NCBI RefSeq assembly: GCF_000265205.3
Contig: NC_018000.1
Coordinates: forward strand, 372,001-436,000
DNA from: Sinorhizobium fredii USDA 257
GTDB lineage: Bacteria; Pseudomonadota; Alphaproteobacteria; Rhizobiales; Rhizobiaceae
Direction: 5' to 3'
DNA length: 64,000 bases
Shown in pieces: positions 41,581 to 50,884 of the stretch (positions are counted from its first letter, which is position 1; every line of letters begins with the position of its first letter). The notes under the pieces were generated by a model that had not been told where the DNA came from, did no database searches, and saw only the letters and a program-made list of their open reading frames with translations. A program made the translations under genes and the position numbers.

Positions 41581-44500
41581 TCAGTTCGCCAAGACGCGTT
41601 GCGACGGGAAGGATATTTCCACGAGCGTCCCTTCGTTCGGCGCGGAGCTGATGGCGAATTGGGCGCGGTTCGCCTCGGCCATCGCCTTGGTCAGCGGCAG
41701 CCCGAGACCGGTGCCCTCGCCACGCTTGCGGCCGCCGGTCGTCACCTGCCTGAACGGCTTCATCGCCTGATCGAGTTCGCTGCGCGTCATGCCGATCCCC
41801 ATGTCGCGGATCCTGAGGATGACGCTGCCGTTCGCCTCGTAGGACGTCGACACGACGATCTGCCCGCCGGACGGCGTGAAGCGGATGGCGTTCGCCAGGA
41901 TGTTGAGCGCGATCTGCTTGATCGACCGGCCGTCGGCGACGACCTCCGGCACCGAGGCGGAGAGCGAGGTGCGGATGATTACGCGCTGGCTGTTGGCTTG
42001 CGGCTGCACCAGCGATACCGCCTCGGAGACCGCCTCGTTGAGGTCGACGGCGCTGAAATCGAGCTCCATCTCGCCCGCCTCGATCTTCGAAATGTCGAGC
42101 AGGTCGTTGACGATGTCGAGCACGTGCCGCCCCGACCGGCCGATGTCGCCGGCATATTCGATGTAGCGGGGATTACCGATCGGCCCGAAATGCTCGCTCG
42201 CCATCATGTCGGAAAAGCCGATGATGGCGTTGAGCGGCGTGCGGATCTCGTGGCTCACCCTTGCGAGGAAGTCGGTCTTGTGGGCGTTCGCGGTCTCGGC
42301 GGCACGCTTGGCGTTGCGCAGTTCCTCCTCGGTCCGCTTCCACTGGGTGATGTCGCGGATGACGGCGCAATAGCCGTGGGAGGAGGAGAGCCGCCCGATG
42401 GTCATGAACAGCGGAATGAAGCCGCCTCCCGCCTCCCGGCCGATCACTTCCCGGCCATCGTTGAGCACGCTTGCGACACCATGGCCGGAAAGGCCGTGGA
42501 GGTAGTCGATCACCGCCTTCTGGCTCTCATGGGCGAAGAGCGCGGCAAACGGCTTTCCGCGCATCTCGTCTTCGTCATAGTTGAAAAGCGCGCTTGCCGA
42601 GCGGTTCATCGTGCGAATGTCACCGTCCTGCCCGAGGACCACCACGCCGTCGGTGGCGGTTTCGAGGATCGAGCGCAGTTCGTCGATTTCCATCCGCAGC
42701 CGCGCTTCGGCTCCCGCCGAGGCGTCCGCGTCGGGCGAAGCCGTATTAGCTGCGCCTGTCGCCGCGGGAGTGAGCGCCAGCATGAGCGTGCTCCGCCCTT
42801 CCCACTGGATCGAATGGAGATGGGCGCTGACCGGTGCAAGCTGGCCATTGGCGCGGACCAGCGTCATCGTCCCGTCCGGCTGTGTCTCTCCGGATGTGTT
42901 GCCATAGGCGAAGAGGGCTTCCAACCCTCCTTCCTGCTCGAAGACATCGAGAGTCGCGTAGCCGGTCAGCCGCAGAAATTCCGGATTGACGTGCAGCAGT
43001 TCGTCCCCATAGTGAATGAGGAGCGCGACAGGCAGCCGGTCGAGGATTTCGCTGCTCATGCTGACGCCGCTGCGCGGGACAGGGGGCGCCTCGTCCTCGA
43101 CCGCGGGCCCCGTGTCCTCTAGCGGGTCGGCAATTGCCTCGTCCGGTGATGGGTTGTCTGCGGCGGGGGAGGCGGCGGCTTCGGCCGGAGGCGCGGGGCC
43201 CGCCGAGCGCTCGTCGTCCTCGCCTGCCGCACTCGCGGCAGGCTCGTCGAAATGTGCGCCGAGCTGCCGCGCGATCTCGCGGAAGGCCGCCTGCTCGCCG
43301 CGCGTCAGCGCCCCGGAACCCGCGGGCCGGCGCTCGTCGAGAGCGATGACCTTGTCGGAGGGCGGCCGCGCGGCCGTGTCGACAATGCGAAGGGCCGGCC
43401 GCTCGCCGGCAAACGGGTCTTCCGCCGTTGAAAGTTCTCCCGTAGCGCCGTCTTCGGGCTCACTCTGCGGGGCATCGGCAGCGGGGGAAGATTCCGCTTC
43501 CGTCTCATCCTGGATCGCGGCCGGTCCCTCGGGAGCGGGTTCCACCGGTGCTTCGGCCGGCATGTCCTCGCGCCGGGGTGTCCCGGTATCGCCGAGCGAC
43601 AGCCCACTTGCCCTTGCGTCCTCAACCGCATCGGCGATCCTCACGATGCCGAAGCCGCGGAAGCCGTCGAACTCGCGCGAACGGGAATAGGTCGGCAGGG
43701 CGGCGAGGTCGACCGGGACCTTGAGGCTCGTCCCCTCGATCGGCCACAGGATGGTCTTGCCGGACCAGGTGTCGCGGCGATGCAGAAGCTCGTTGATCTT
43801 GTGGTCGGGGTCGAGATCGTAGCGGTCCGCAAGCGCGGCGAAGGTCGTTCCGACCACGTCGGCCGATTTCGGGCCAACGGCCGAAGCGAATTCCTCGGAG
43901 ATCTCACTGAAGCGTCCCTCAGCGTCGATTTTCCATACGAAGCGGACGGCCCGGCTACCCGGCGTGAAGGTAAAGCCCGAAGCCGCTGCTGTGTCCTGCT
44001 CGGCGTCCGATGCTGCCGTTTCCTGCACGGACTCGAGGGTCTCTGCGATAGTCGTCTGCGGCGGTTCTGCCGTCTCGTCGCCGGACTGCAGAGTCAATTC
44101 GCCCTGTTTCTCGTCGATTGGCGCCGCATCGGCCGGCTCTTCGGCTTCGGCTCGTTCAGTCGTCGACGGGGTCCCCGAATCTTCCACCGCATCTTCGACC
44201 CTCGGGGTTTCGGCAGGCTCGTCCGGCGAAGGCGCATCTGGCCCCGTCTCGATCTCAGCGAATGCTGGCGCATCGACTGCGTCCGGCTCGTCCTTCGCGA
44301 TGGTCTCTCCGGCATCCGGCGCTTCGAGCGTGGTTTCCACGGCAAAGAGAAGATGGAGGGCCGGGTGGTCGGAAATCTTGCCGATGGCGGCGGGCAATTG
44401 CCCCTTCTCGGTCGCCACGAGGCGCTTGATCAGCCGGTCCTTTTCGCGCGTCACCGCCGAGACGAGCGTCCGCCGGATTTCGGCCGACAACCCCAAATGC

Positions 44501-44991
44501 TCGAATCCGGGCGAACGGGCGACGATGTCGCCGTCGTCGTCGAGCACGGCCATATGCGTGTCCGGCCCGTCCAAGCCGGCGATCATCGCGGCCGCGCGTT
44601 CCTCCGCCGAAAGTGCCTTGCCGTTATGCGGAGCGGTGAAGAGAACGGCGTCCTCGCCCGGCCGGATGCGGATCATCTCCACCGTCGCGTTGAGCGGCAG
44701 CCTGCGGAAGCCGGCCGCAATCCGGATCAGCAGTTGGCGACGGTCGCCGACAGCGGCAAGCTGCGCTGCAGCGGCACCCAACTGGCGCAGCGAGAGGTCG
44801 TTCGCGTTCAAGGGGCTATCGATGAAATCGTAGACCGACGCGACGCCGAACAGCCTGGCGCCCTGATCATTTGCCCACAGGACGCGCGCCAGATCCTTCG
44901 AAAAGAGAACCGACGCATCGCCGCGGGCAAAATGCTCCCGCACCCGTGCATGCACGGCAATGTCAATGAAAGGGTACTGTCTCGCGGGCAT
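41581..44991 (-). CDS. cbrA: Cytoplasmic PAS-domain sensor histidine kinase, CbrA-like (DivJ/PleC/PdhS family)
   Basis: A 1136-residue kinase without clear membrane spans. The N-terminal region is followed by long Glu/Ala/Pro-rich linkers, a PAS-like region near residue 340, a second acidic linker and PAS domains near 650-900. The HisKA box FLARVSHEIRTPLNAIIGFS contains the phospho-acceptor His (about residue 914); N, G1 and G2 boxes are NILANAIRFTP, DMGIGMT and GTGLGLPLTKAM. CbrA of S. meliloti is a PdhS-type kinase acting in the CtrA cell-cycle pathway and lies in this neighbourhood. An ATG at 45042 would add 17 basic residues. Confidence 0.8.
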   Translation of the reverse strand: MPARQYPFIDIAVHARVREHFARGDASVLFSKDLARVLWANDQGARLFGVASVYDFIDSPLNANDLSLRQLGAAAAQLAAVGDRRQLLIRIAAGFRRLPLNATVEMIRIRPGEDAVLFTAPHNGKALSAEERAAAMIAGLDGPDTHMAVLDDDGDIVARSPGFEHLGLSAEIRRTLVSAVTREKDRLIKRLVATEKGQLPAAIGKISDHPALHLLFAVETTLEAPDAGETIAKDEPDAVDAPAFAEIETGPDAPSPDEPAETPRVEDAVEDSGTPSTTERAEAEEPADAAPIDEKQGELTLQSGDETAEPPQTTIAETLESVQETAASDAEQDTAAASGFTFTPGSRAVRFVWKIDAEGRFSEISEEFASAVGPKSADVVGTTFAALADRYDLDPDHKINELLHRRDTWSGKTILWPIEGTSLKVPVDLAALPTYSRSREFDGFRGFGIVRIADAVEDARASGLSLGDTGTPRREDMPAEAPVEPAPEGPAAIQDETEAESSPAADAPQSEPEDGATGELSTAEDPFAGERPALRIVDTAARPPSDKVIALDERRPAGSGALTRGEQAAFREIARQLGAHFDEPAASAAGEDDERSAGPAPPAEAAASPAADNPSPDEAIADPLEDTGPAVEDEAPPVPRSGVSMSSEILDRLPVALLIHYGDELLHVNPEFLRLTGYATLDVFEQEGGLEALFAYGNTSGETQPDGTMTLVRANGQLAPVSAHLHSIQWEGRSTLMLALTPAATGAANTASPDADASAGAEARLRMEIDELRSILETATDGVVVLGQDGDIRTMNRSASALFNYDEDEMRGKPFAALFAHESQKAVIDYLHGLSGHGVASVLNDGREVIGREAGGGFIPLFMTIGRLSSSHGYCAVIRDITQWKRTEEELRNAKRAAETANAHKTDFLARVSHEIRTPLNAIIGFSDMMASEHFGPIGNPRYIEYAGDIGRSGRHVLDIVNDLLDISKIEAGEMELDFSAVDLNEAVSEAVSLVQPQANSQRVIIRTSLSASVPEVVADGRSIKQIALNILANAIRFTPSGGQIVVSTSYEANGSVILRIRDMGIGMTRSELDQAMKPFRQVTTGGRKRGEGTGLGLPLTKAMAEANRAQFAISSAPNEGTLVEISFPSQRVLAN

Positions 44992-45221
44992 GGGCAGGCC
45001 TATTGACGGGTCCCTACGGCGCCGTGCGCCTTTGAGACGCATGAAGGTCGCTGTAGCAGTTTGATTGCTGCATGATTTTATCCTTTAATCGGCTCCGATC
45101 TCAGGAACCATGCAGCAGCGCGTTAACACTCTATTAATAACCGCCGCATCTGCGAGGGTCCAGCGACGGCCCCTTTTCCGCCACGGCTTTCGTCCCGCAA
45201 GGTTAATGGCAGTCGTTTTTG

Positions 45222-45267
45222 TGCGATGCACAATTTTGTTGCAATGCACAACGATATCGATTATAAG
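45222..45267 (+). promoter_or_regulatory. phaP promoter with two TGC-N3-GCA operators
   Basis: TTGCAA (45239-45244), a 17-base spacer and TATAAG (45262-45267) form the promoter. TGCGATGCA (45222-45230) lies just upstream, and TGCAATGCA (45240-45248) overlaps the -35; both continue with CAA, and the first extends to TTGTGC-GAT-GCACAA. This fits repression by PhaR/AniA, which controls phasin genes in PHB-making bacteria. Confidence 0.7.
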
Positions 45268-45323
45268 ATCGGCATCACTCACCAAGGCGCCTCTTAAGAG
45301 GGCCACACCAAGGAGCGCATACA

Positions 45324-45770
45324 ATGGCTACCAGGAAGACCGAAGACGCATTTTCCCTTTCCTTTGACCCGACCAAGTTTGCCGACGGCTTCCGCGAGTT
45401 TGCCGAAAAGGGCGCCGCGCAGTCGAAGGACGCCTATGCCAAGATGAAGACCGCCGCCGAAGAGGCAACGAAGACCGTCGAAGCGACGCTCGAAAACGCC
45501 CAGTCCGGTTCCGTCGAACTCGGCCTCAAGGCCATCAACGCGCTGCGCACCAATGCCGAGAACTCGCTCTCGCACATGGAAGCGCTGCTCGGCGTCAAGT
45601 CGCTCTCCGAGCTCCTCGACCTGCAGACCGCCTTCATCCGCAAGCAGGCCGAGGTCGCTGTCGAGCAGGCGAAGACCATGCAGGAAGCCACCCGCAAGGT
45701 CGCCGAGAACGTCGCTAAGCCCGGCAAGGACGCCGCGGAAAAGGTCGTTTCCACTTTCAAGAAGGCCTGA
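45324..45770 (+). CDS. phaP: Phasin, PHB-granule-associated protein
   Basis: A 148-residue soluble, Ala/Lys/Glu-rich helical protein with a phasin core: LSELLDLQTAFIRKQAEVAV, then EATRKVAENVAKPGKD. Phasins coat polyhydroxybutyrate granules and set their number and size. AAGGAG precedes the ATG. It has its own promoter with two candidate PhaR operators and its own terminator, so it is monocistronic. Confidence 0.9.
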   Translation: MATRKTEDAFSLSFDPTKFADGFREFAEKGAAQSKDAYAKMKTAAEEATKTVEATLENAQSGSVELGLKAINALRTNAENSLSHMEALLGVKSLSELLDLQTAFIRKQAEVAVEQAKTMQEATRKVAENVAKPGKDAAEKVVSTFKKA

Positions 45771-45801
45771 TCGCTCGAAGCGCAGCCGATCGGAATCGAT
45801 G

Positions 45802-45832
45802 AAAGACCGGGTGCTTGCCATCCGGTCTTTTT
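45802..45832 (+). terminator. Rho-independent terminator after phaP
   Basis: A 9-bp stem AAAGACCGG/CCGGTCTTT (45802-45810 with 45822-45830) with an 11-base loop and a short T run, 32 bases after phaP. Confidence 0.88.
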
Positions 45833-45930
45833 GCTTGATAATCTGAAGTTAAGGCTTGCAAATCGGCCGAAGTGACCGTATGTGAGCCGCCAACGCAACG
45901 ACCCAAGCGATTTGGGGTCGCGTCCAAAGT

Positions 45931-46007
45931 GCGGTTGTAGCTCAGTTGGTTAGAGCGCAGGTTTGTGGCACCTGAGGTCGGTGGTTCGAGACCACCCAAC
46001 CGTACCA
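45931..46007 (+). tRNA. tRNA-His (GTG anticodon)
   Basis: A 77-base cloverleaf with encoded CCA. The anticodon stem CAGGT/ACCTG flanks loop TTGTGGC with GTG at 45965-45967; the T arm contains GGTTCGAGACC. The base before position 1 is T, not the usual G-1, the discriminator base is A73 and position 1 pairs as G1:U72. This is the unusual tRNA-His form known from a clade of alphaproteobacteria. Confidence 0.97.
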
Positions 46008-46026
46008 TTTTCTTCTCCCGATAAAT

Positions 46027-46908
46027 TCACACAAATATCTGATGCTCCGCCGTCACCAGTTCCTGCAGGAACGAGACGACCGTACGCACGCGCACCAGTT
46101 CGCGCGCGCTTTCGTGATAGGTGGTCCAATAGGCGCGGCGGATCGTCGTTTCGGGCAAGAGCCGGAAGAGCTCCGGATATTGCCGGGCAATGTAGTTGTG
46201 CAGGATGCCGATGCCGGCGCTGGAGCGGACCGCCTCGGTCTGGCCGGTGGCGCTGGAGATCTCGAAGGAGGCGTCCCAGCTGCGCATGACCTCCGCCGAG
46301 AAATTGAGCGACGGCGTGAAGATCAGGTCCTCCACATAGCCGATCCGCCGGTGGCTTTTCAGATCGTCGATCGTTTGCGGCGTGCCGTAGCGGGCAAGAT
46401 AATCCGCCGATGCGTAGAGCCCCAGTGTATAATCGGTGAGCTTGGACGAAACGAGACGTCCCTGTTCGGGCCGCTCGATGGTGATGGCGATGTCGGCCTC
46501 GCGCTGCGACAGCGAGAAGGAGCGCGGAACCGGCACGAGTTGCAGCTTCAGCTCCGGGTGGCGCGCAGTCAACCGACCGAGCCGCGGCGCCAGGAAGGAG
46601 ACGCCGAAGCCGTCAGGTGCGCCGATGCGCACCGTGCCGGCGATCGCCGTGTCGATCCGCCCGATCTGCGATTGAGCCGCGAGCATTTCGGTTTCCATGC
46701 GCTCGGCGGCCGAAAGGAAAATCTCGCCCTCGGCGGTCAGCTCGCAGCCGTTCGGGCGCCGCACGAGCAAGCGCGTCTTCAGCGTCTCCTCGAGCGCGGT
46801 GACGCGCCGGCTGAGGGTGGCGTGATTGATACCGAGCCTCTTCGAAGCGGCGAGGATTTGGCCCGTTCGCGCCACCGCGAGAAACACCCTGACGTCGTCC
46901 CAGTCCAT
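46027..46908 (-). CDS. LysR-family regulator divergent from mmsA
   Basis: A 293-residue LysR-type regulator. The helix-turn-helix covers residues 2-60 (DDVRVFLAVARTGQILAASK, INHATLSRRVTALEE), followed by the effector domain from about residue 90. It is divergent from mmsA across 113 bases, so mmsA is the most likely target. A GTGC-N6-GCAC repeat (46981-46994) in that spacer is a weak operator candidate. The gene converges with tRNA-His. Confidence 0.88.
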   Translation of the reverse strand: MDWDDVRVFLAVARTGQILAASKRLGINHATLSRRVTALEETLKTRLLVRRPNGCELTAEGEIFLSAAERMETEMLAAQSQIGRIDTAIAGTVRIGAPDGFGVSFLAPRLGRLTARHPELKLQLVPVPRSFSLSQREADIAITIERPEQGRLVSSKLTDYTLGLYASADYLARYGTPQTIDDLKSHRRIGYVEDLIFTPSLNFSAEVMRSWDASFEISSATGQTEAVRSSAGIGILHNYIARQYPELFRLLPETTIRRAYWTTYHESARELVRVRTVVSFLQELVTAEHQIFV

Positions 46909-47021
46909 GACGTTGCTCCTTGGACTTTAATTTTTGCACAACGGTTTCTGAATATCGGAAATTGATTTGTTGAAATCGTAGTGCGATCATGCACCCGAGA
47001 TCAAGACCAGGAGGAAAACCC

Positions 47022-48518
47022 ATGTATGAAGTAGGACATTTCATCGACGGCAAGCGCGTCGCCGGCCAGAGTGGCCGCGTCAGCAACATCTTCAACCCGG
47101 CGACGGGCGAGGTTCAGGGCACGGTGGCGCTCGCGAGCGACGCGGAACTTGCCGCCGCCGTCGAGAGCGCCAAGGCCGCGCAGGTCAAGTGGGCCGCCAC
47201 CAACCCGCAGCGCCGCGCCCGCGTCTTCATCAAGTTCGTCCAGCTCCTCAACGAAAACATGAACGAGCTGGCCGAACTGCTTTCCCGCGAGCATGGCAAG
47301 ACCATTGACGACGCCAAGGGCGATGTCGTGCGCGGCCTCGAGGTCTGCGAGTTCGTCATCGGCATTCCGCACCTGCAGAAGAGCGAGTTCACCGAGGGCG
47401 CCGGTCCCGGCATCGACATGTACTCGATCCGCCAGCCGGTCGGCGTCGGCGCCGGCATCACGCCGTTCAATTTCCCGGCGATGATCCCGATGTGGATGTT
47501 CGCCCCGGCGATCGCCTGTGGCAACGCCTTCATCCTGAAGCCGTCCGAGCGCGATCCGTCCGTGCCGATCCGCCTCGCCGAACTGATGATCGAAGCCGGC
47601 CTGCCGGCTGGTGTCTTGAACGTCGTCAACGGCGACAAGGGCGCGGTCGACGCGATCCTGACGCATCCCGACATCGCCGCCGTCTCCTTCGTGGGCTCGA
47701 CCCCGATCGCCCGCTATGTCTATGGCACGGCGGCGATGAACGGCAAGCGCGCCCAGTGCTTCGGCGGCGCCAAGAACCACATGATCATCATGCCCGATGC
47801 CGACCTCGACCAGGCCGCCAACGCACTGATCGGCGCCGGCTACGGTTCTGCCGGCGAGCGTTGCATGGCGATTTCGGTCGCCGTTCCGGTCGGCGAGGAA
47901 ACCGCAAACCGGCTCATCGACAAGCTGACGCCGATGGTCGAAAGCCTGCGCATCGGCCCCTATACGGACGAGAAGGCCGATATGGGCCCGGTCGTCACCA
48001 AGGAAGCCGAGCAGCGCATCCGCAGCCTGATCGACAGCGGCATCGAACAGGGCGCGAAGCTCGTCGTCGATGGCCGTGATTTCAAGCTGCAGGGCTATGA
48101 GGACGGCCATTTCATCGGCGGCTGCCTGTTCGACCACGTGACGCCGGACATGGACATCTACAAGACGGAGATATTCGGACCGGTTCTCTCGGTCGTGCGT
48201 GCCAAGAACTACGAGGAAGCCCTGTCGCTGCCGATGAAGCACGAATACGGCAACGGCGTCGCGATCTATACCCGCGACGGCGATGCGGCGCGTGACTTCG
48301 CCTCCCGCATCAACATCGGCATGGTCGGCGTCAACGTTCCAATCCCGGTTCCGCTCGCGTACCATTCCTTCGGCGGCTGGAAGTCCTCGTCCTTCGGCGA
48401 TCTCAACCAGCACGGCGCTGACTCGATCAAGTTCTGGACCCGCACCAAGACCATCACCGAGCGTTGGCCCTCGGGTATCAAGGACGGCGCGGAGTTCTCG
48501 ATCCCGACAATGCGGTGA
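47022..48518 (+). CDS. mmsA: CoA-acylating methylmalonate-semialdehyde dehydrogenase
   Basis: A 498-residue aldehyde dehydrogenase of the MmsA/IolA group, converting methylmalonate or malonate semialdehyde to propionyl-CoA or acetyl-CoA. The catalytic Cys281 is in GSAGERCMAIS and the family segment GITPFNFPAMIPMWMF is intact. It acts in valine and inositol catabolism; no ino or val genes are adjacent, so the pathway is not decided here. ATG 47022 has GAGGAAAA before it and is preferred to the ATG 33 bases upstream. Confidence 0.93.
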   Translation: MYEVGHFIDGKRVAGQSGRVSNIFNPATGEVQGTVALASDAELAAAVESAKAAQVKWAATNPQRRARVFIKFVQLLNENMNELAELLSREHGKTIDDAKGDVVRGLEVCEFVIGIPHLQKSEFTEGAGPGIDMYSIRQPVGVGAGITPFNFPAMIPMWMFAPAIACGNAFILKPSERDPSVPIRLAELMIEAGLPAGVLNVVNGDKGAVDAILTHPDIAAVSFVGSTPIARYVYGTAAMNGKRAQCFGGAKNHMIIMPDADLDQAANALIGAGYGSAGERCMAISVAVPVGEETANRLIDKLTPMVESLRIGPYTDEKADMGPVVTKEAEQRIRSLIDSGIEQGAKLVVDGRDFKLQGYEDGHFIGGCLFDHVTPDMDIYKTEIFGPVLSVVRAKNYEEALSLPMKHEYGNGVAIYTRDGDAARDFASRINIGMVGVNVPIPVPLAYHSFGGWKSSSFGDLNQHGADSIKFWTRTKTITERWPSGIKDGAEFSIPTMR

Positions 48519-48542
48519 CGGAGTAGAAATCCTCCCCCACTC

Positions 48543-48569
48543 GAGCCTCCCTCTGGGAGGCTCTTTTTT
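48543..48569 (+). terminator. Rho-independent terminator after mmsA
   Basis: A perfect 9-bp stem GAGCCTCCC/GGGAGGCTC (48543-48551 with 48555-48563), three-base loop, six T residues. Confidence 0.93.
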
Positions 48570-48720
48570 GTTGCATACTGCGCAGCGGCACAACTAACGT
48601 CGGGATCGACGGGTGAGGCCGAACGATGATTCGCGCATCCGTTGAGTTCACTGATGCCGGCCGCTAACGGGATGACGCGGTTCGCACTCTGGGCGTTGGG
48701 CTTTGATTGGGGGATAGATC

Positions 48721-49836
48721 ATGGTTTTGGCAGAACCATTGCCGGCACAGAGTGTCGGCCAGGCTAGTTTCGGACGCGCGGCTCCGGGGGATTTTCACCG
48801 CCTTTCATTTACCGGCAACGGTAGCGAGTATTTCGGGATCTGGATCGTCAACATCCTGCTGACGATCATCACGCTCGGCATCTATTCCGCCTGGGCCAAG
48901 GTTCGCCGCAATCGCTATTTCTACGGCAATACCGTGCTCCTCGGCCGCGGGTTCGAGTATCACGCCAGAGGCGGCCAGATCCTGATTGGCCGTCTCATCG
49001 TCTTCGCCTACCTGATTCTTTACAACGTCCTGCTGACTTTCGCACCGCTCGCCGGCATTGCGCTCGTTCTGCTGTTTCTCTGCTTCGTCCCGTGGCTAGT
49101 CGCCCGGGGCTTGCGCTTCAGCGCGCGGGTGACGAGCTACCGCAACGTCCGTTTCGATTTCGTCGGCCGGGCCGGTGGTGCCTTCCTCGCTTTCATAATC
49201 GGGCCGATACTCGCGGCGCTGACGCTAGGGATCCTCGCGCCGCTCGCCAGCCGCTGGACCTATCGCTACATCGGCAGCAACCTGCGTTATGGGCAAAGGG
49301 TCTTTTCGACCGATCCCTCGGTCGGGGCGATCTACAAGACCTGGGGGATCTCGGCTGCGATCCTCGTGCTCGGGCTGTTGATCATCGGGTTCATCGCCTT
49401 CCTCAACATCGCCCTTGTCTCCACCGCCATGGAGAATCCCGATTTCCTTCCCGGGGCGCAGCTGTCGCTCGCCGTGTTGGCAGTTCTTGGCTACGTCTTG
49501 ATCCTGTCGATCTTCGGCGTCGCGGCGCTTGTCTATCGGGCCGGCGTGCGCAACGTCGCCTGGTCCGCCACCACCTTCGACGGCAGGCACCGGCTCCTGA
49601 GCGACCTGTCGCGCCTGCGTTATACGTGGATCGCCATCTCGAACTTCGTCGTCACGCTTGTTACAATCGGGCTGATGCGGCCTTGGGCTGCCGTTCGGAT
49701 GGCGCGCTACGTCAACGAGCATACCGGCGTCCGCTTCGACGGCAATGTTGGCGAAATCTTCTCGGCGATCGCCCAGGAAGGTTCGGCGGTCGGCGCCGAA
49801 TTCATGGATATCGAAGGCTTCGACTTTGGCTTCTGA
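48721..49836 (+). CDS. DUF898 (YjgN-type) membrane protein
   Basis: A 371-residue inner-membrane protein with about eight to nine spans. The repeated pattern typical of DUF898 is visible: EYFGIWIVNILLTIITLGIYSAWAKVRRNRYF near the N terminus and LRYTWIAISNFVVTLVTIGL with the AAVRMARY signature near the C terminus. Function is unknown. Its last 11 bases overlap the start of the downstream M48 peptidase gene, a pairing that suggests a joint envelope role. Confidence 0.82.
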   Translation: MVLAEPLPAQSVGQASFGRAAPGDFHRLSFTGNGSEYFGIWIVNILLTIITLGIYSAWAKVRRNRYFYGNTVLLGRGFEYHARGGQILIGRLIVFAYLILYNVLLTFAPLAGIALVLLFLCFVPWLVARGLRFSARVTSYRNVRFDFVGRAGGAFLAFIIGPILAALTLGILAPLASRWTYRYIGSNLRYGQRVFSTDPSVGAIYKTWGISAAILVLGLLIIGFIAFLNIALVSTAMENPDFLPGAQLSLAVLAVLGYVLILSIFGVAALVYRAGVRNVAWSATTFDGRHRLLSDLSRLRYTWIAISNFVVTLVTIGLMRPWAAVRMARYVNEHTGVRFDGNVGEIFSAIAQEGSAVGAEFMDIEGFDFGF

Positions 49837-50881
49837 CAATTTGGCCTTTGCGCTTGGCGAGTGGCATCCCCCCGGATCGAGCCGCTCGGTCACCTCCGGT
49901 CTCGTCGAGGCCGGAGACCGCCTGGTCGCCAGCGATGAAACCGGTGCCGAACTCGCCGGGGGCAGCCTGTCGACCATTGACATCTCCGCACGGGTCGGCC
50001 GAGTCCCGCGAAGGGTCACTTTCCCCGACGGTTCGCTCTTCGAGACCGACGACAACGAGGCAATCGACCGGTTTCTTTCGCGCAAGGGGCGGGCCGGGGC
50101 GGGGATCGTCCATCGGCTGGAGCGCTTCCACCCGCGGCTGATTGCCTTCGTGGCGGCGACCATCCTGCTTGGCACGTTGATCTACCGTTACGCGTTGCCA
50201 GCCCTGGTGGAGGTTGCCGTCGTCGTCACGCCGCCGATCTTGCCCCGCATCATGTCGGCGACCACGCTCGAAACCATGGACAGGACGCTGCTCGGCGAGT
50301 CGAAACTGGATGAGGCGCGGCGCGGCAGGATTGTCGACGGCTTCCGTCGCATCGCCAGCGTTTCGGCGGCTGGCAGGGTGGCCTATACGCTGAACTTCCG
50401 TGAAGGTGGGCCGATCGGCCCCAATGCCTTCGCGCTGCCTGACGGAACGCTCATCCTCACGGACGAGCTCGTGGAGCTTGCAGGCGATGACACGGAGATG
50501 ATCGTCGGCGTACTGGCGCACGAAATCGGCCATGTCGAGCACAAGCACAGCCTCCGGCAGATCTATCGCGCCGCCGGGGTTGCCGCACTCATCATGCTGA
50601 TCGCCGGCGATATCGGCTCGGGCGCCGAGGACGTCCTGGTGGAAGGCGGCGGCCTTCTCGCGCTCTCCTATTCGCGCGCCGCGGAAGCTGAGGCGGACCG
50701 GCATTCCGTCGAGCTGATGATGAAGGCCGGTCTCGATCCGACGGCAATCGCCCGTTTCTTCGAGCTATTGGAGGCGAAGCTCGACGACCATTCGGAAACG
50801 AGCATCTTCTCCACGCATCCGGGTACACCCGAGAGGCACAAGGCGATCCTCGATCTGATTGCCGAATTGCGGAAGGGCTAG
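49826..50881 (+). CDS. M48-family membrane metallopeptidase
   Basis: A 351-residue protein. Residues 1-100 are soluble, a membrane span follows at about 104-125 and the peptidase domain contains the zinc motif HEIGH (232-236) with a third ligand in AEAEADRHS (near 289). Relatives are HtpX/Oma1-like or BepA-like peptidases. The most likely start is TTG at 49826, preceded by GAAGG, overlapping the DUF898 gene by 11 bases and implying coupled translation; no suitable ATG is nearby. An in-frame ATG at 49745 would lie inside the upstream gene. Confidence 0.78.
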   Translation: MASDNLAFALGEWHPPGSSRSVTSGLVEAGDRLVASDETGAELAGGSLSTIDISARVGRVPRRVTFPDGSLFETDDNEAIDRFLSRKGRAGAGIVHRLERFHPRLIAFVAATILLGTLIYRYALPALVEVAVVVTPPILPRIMSATTLETMDRTLLGESKLDEARRGRIVDGFRRIASVSAAGRVAYTLNFREGGPIGPNAFALPDGTLILTDELVELAGDDTEMIVGVLAHEIGHVEHKHSLRQIYRAAGVAALIMLIAGDIGSGAEDVLVEGGGLLALSYSRAAEAEADRHSVELMMKAGLDPTAIARFFELLEAKLDDHSETSIFSTHPGTPERHKAILDLIAELRKG

Positions 50882-50884
50882 AAG

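Noticed and set aside
46981..46994. GTGC-N6-GCAC inverted repeat as LysR operator at mmsA
   Set aside because: Arms of four bases are too short to distinguish from chance; kept only as a remark in the LysR entry.
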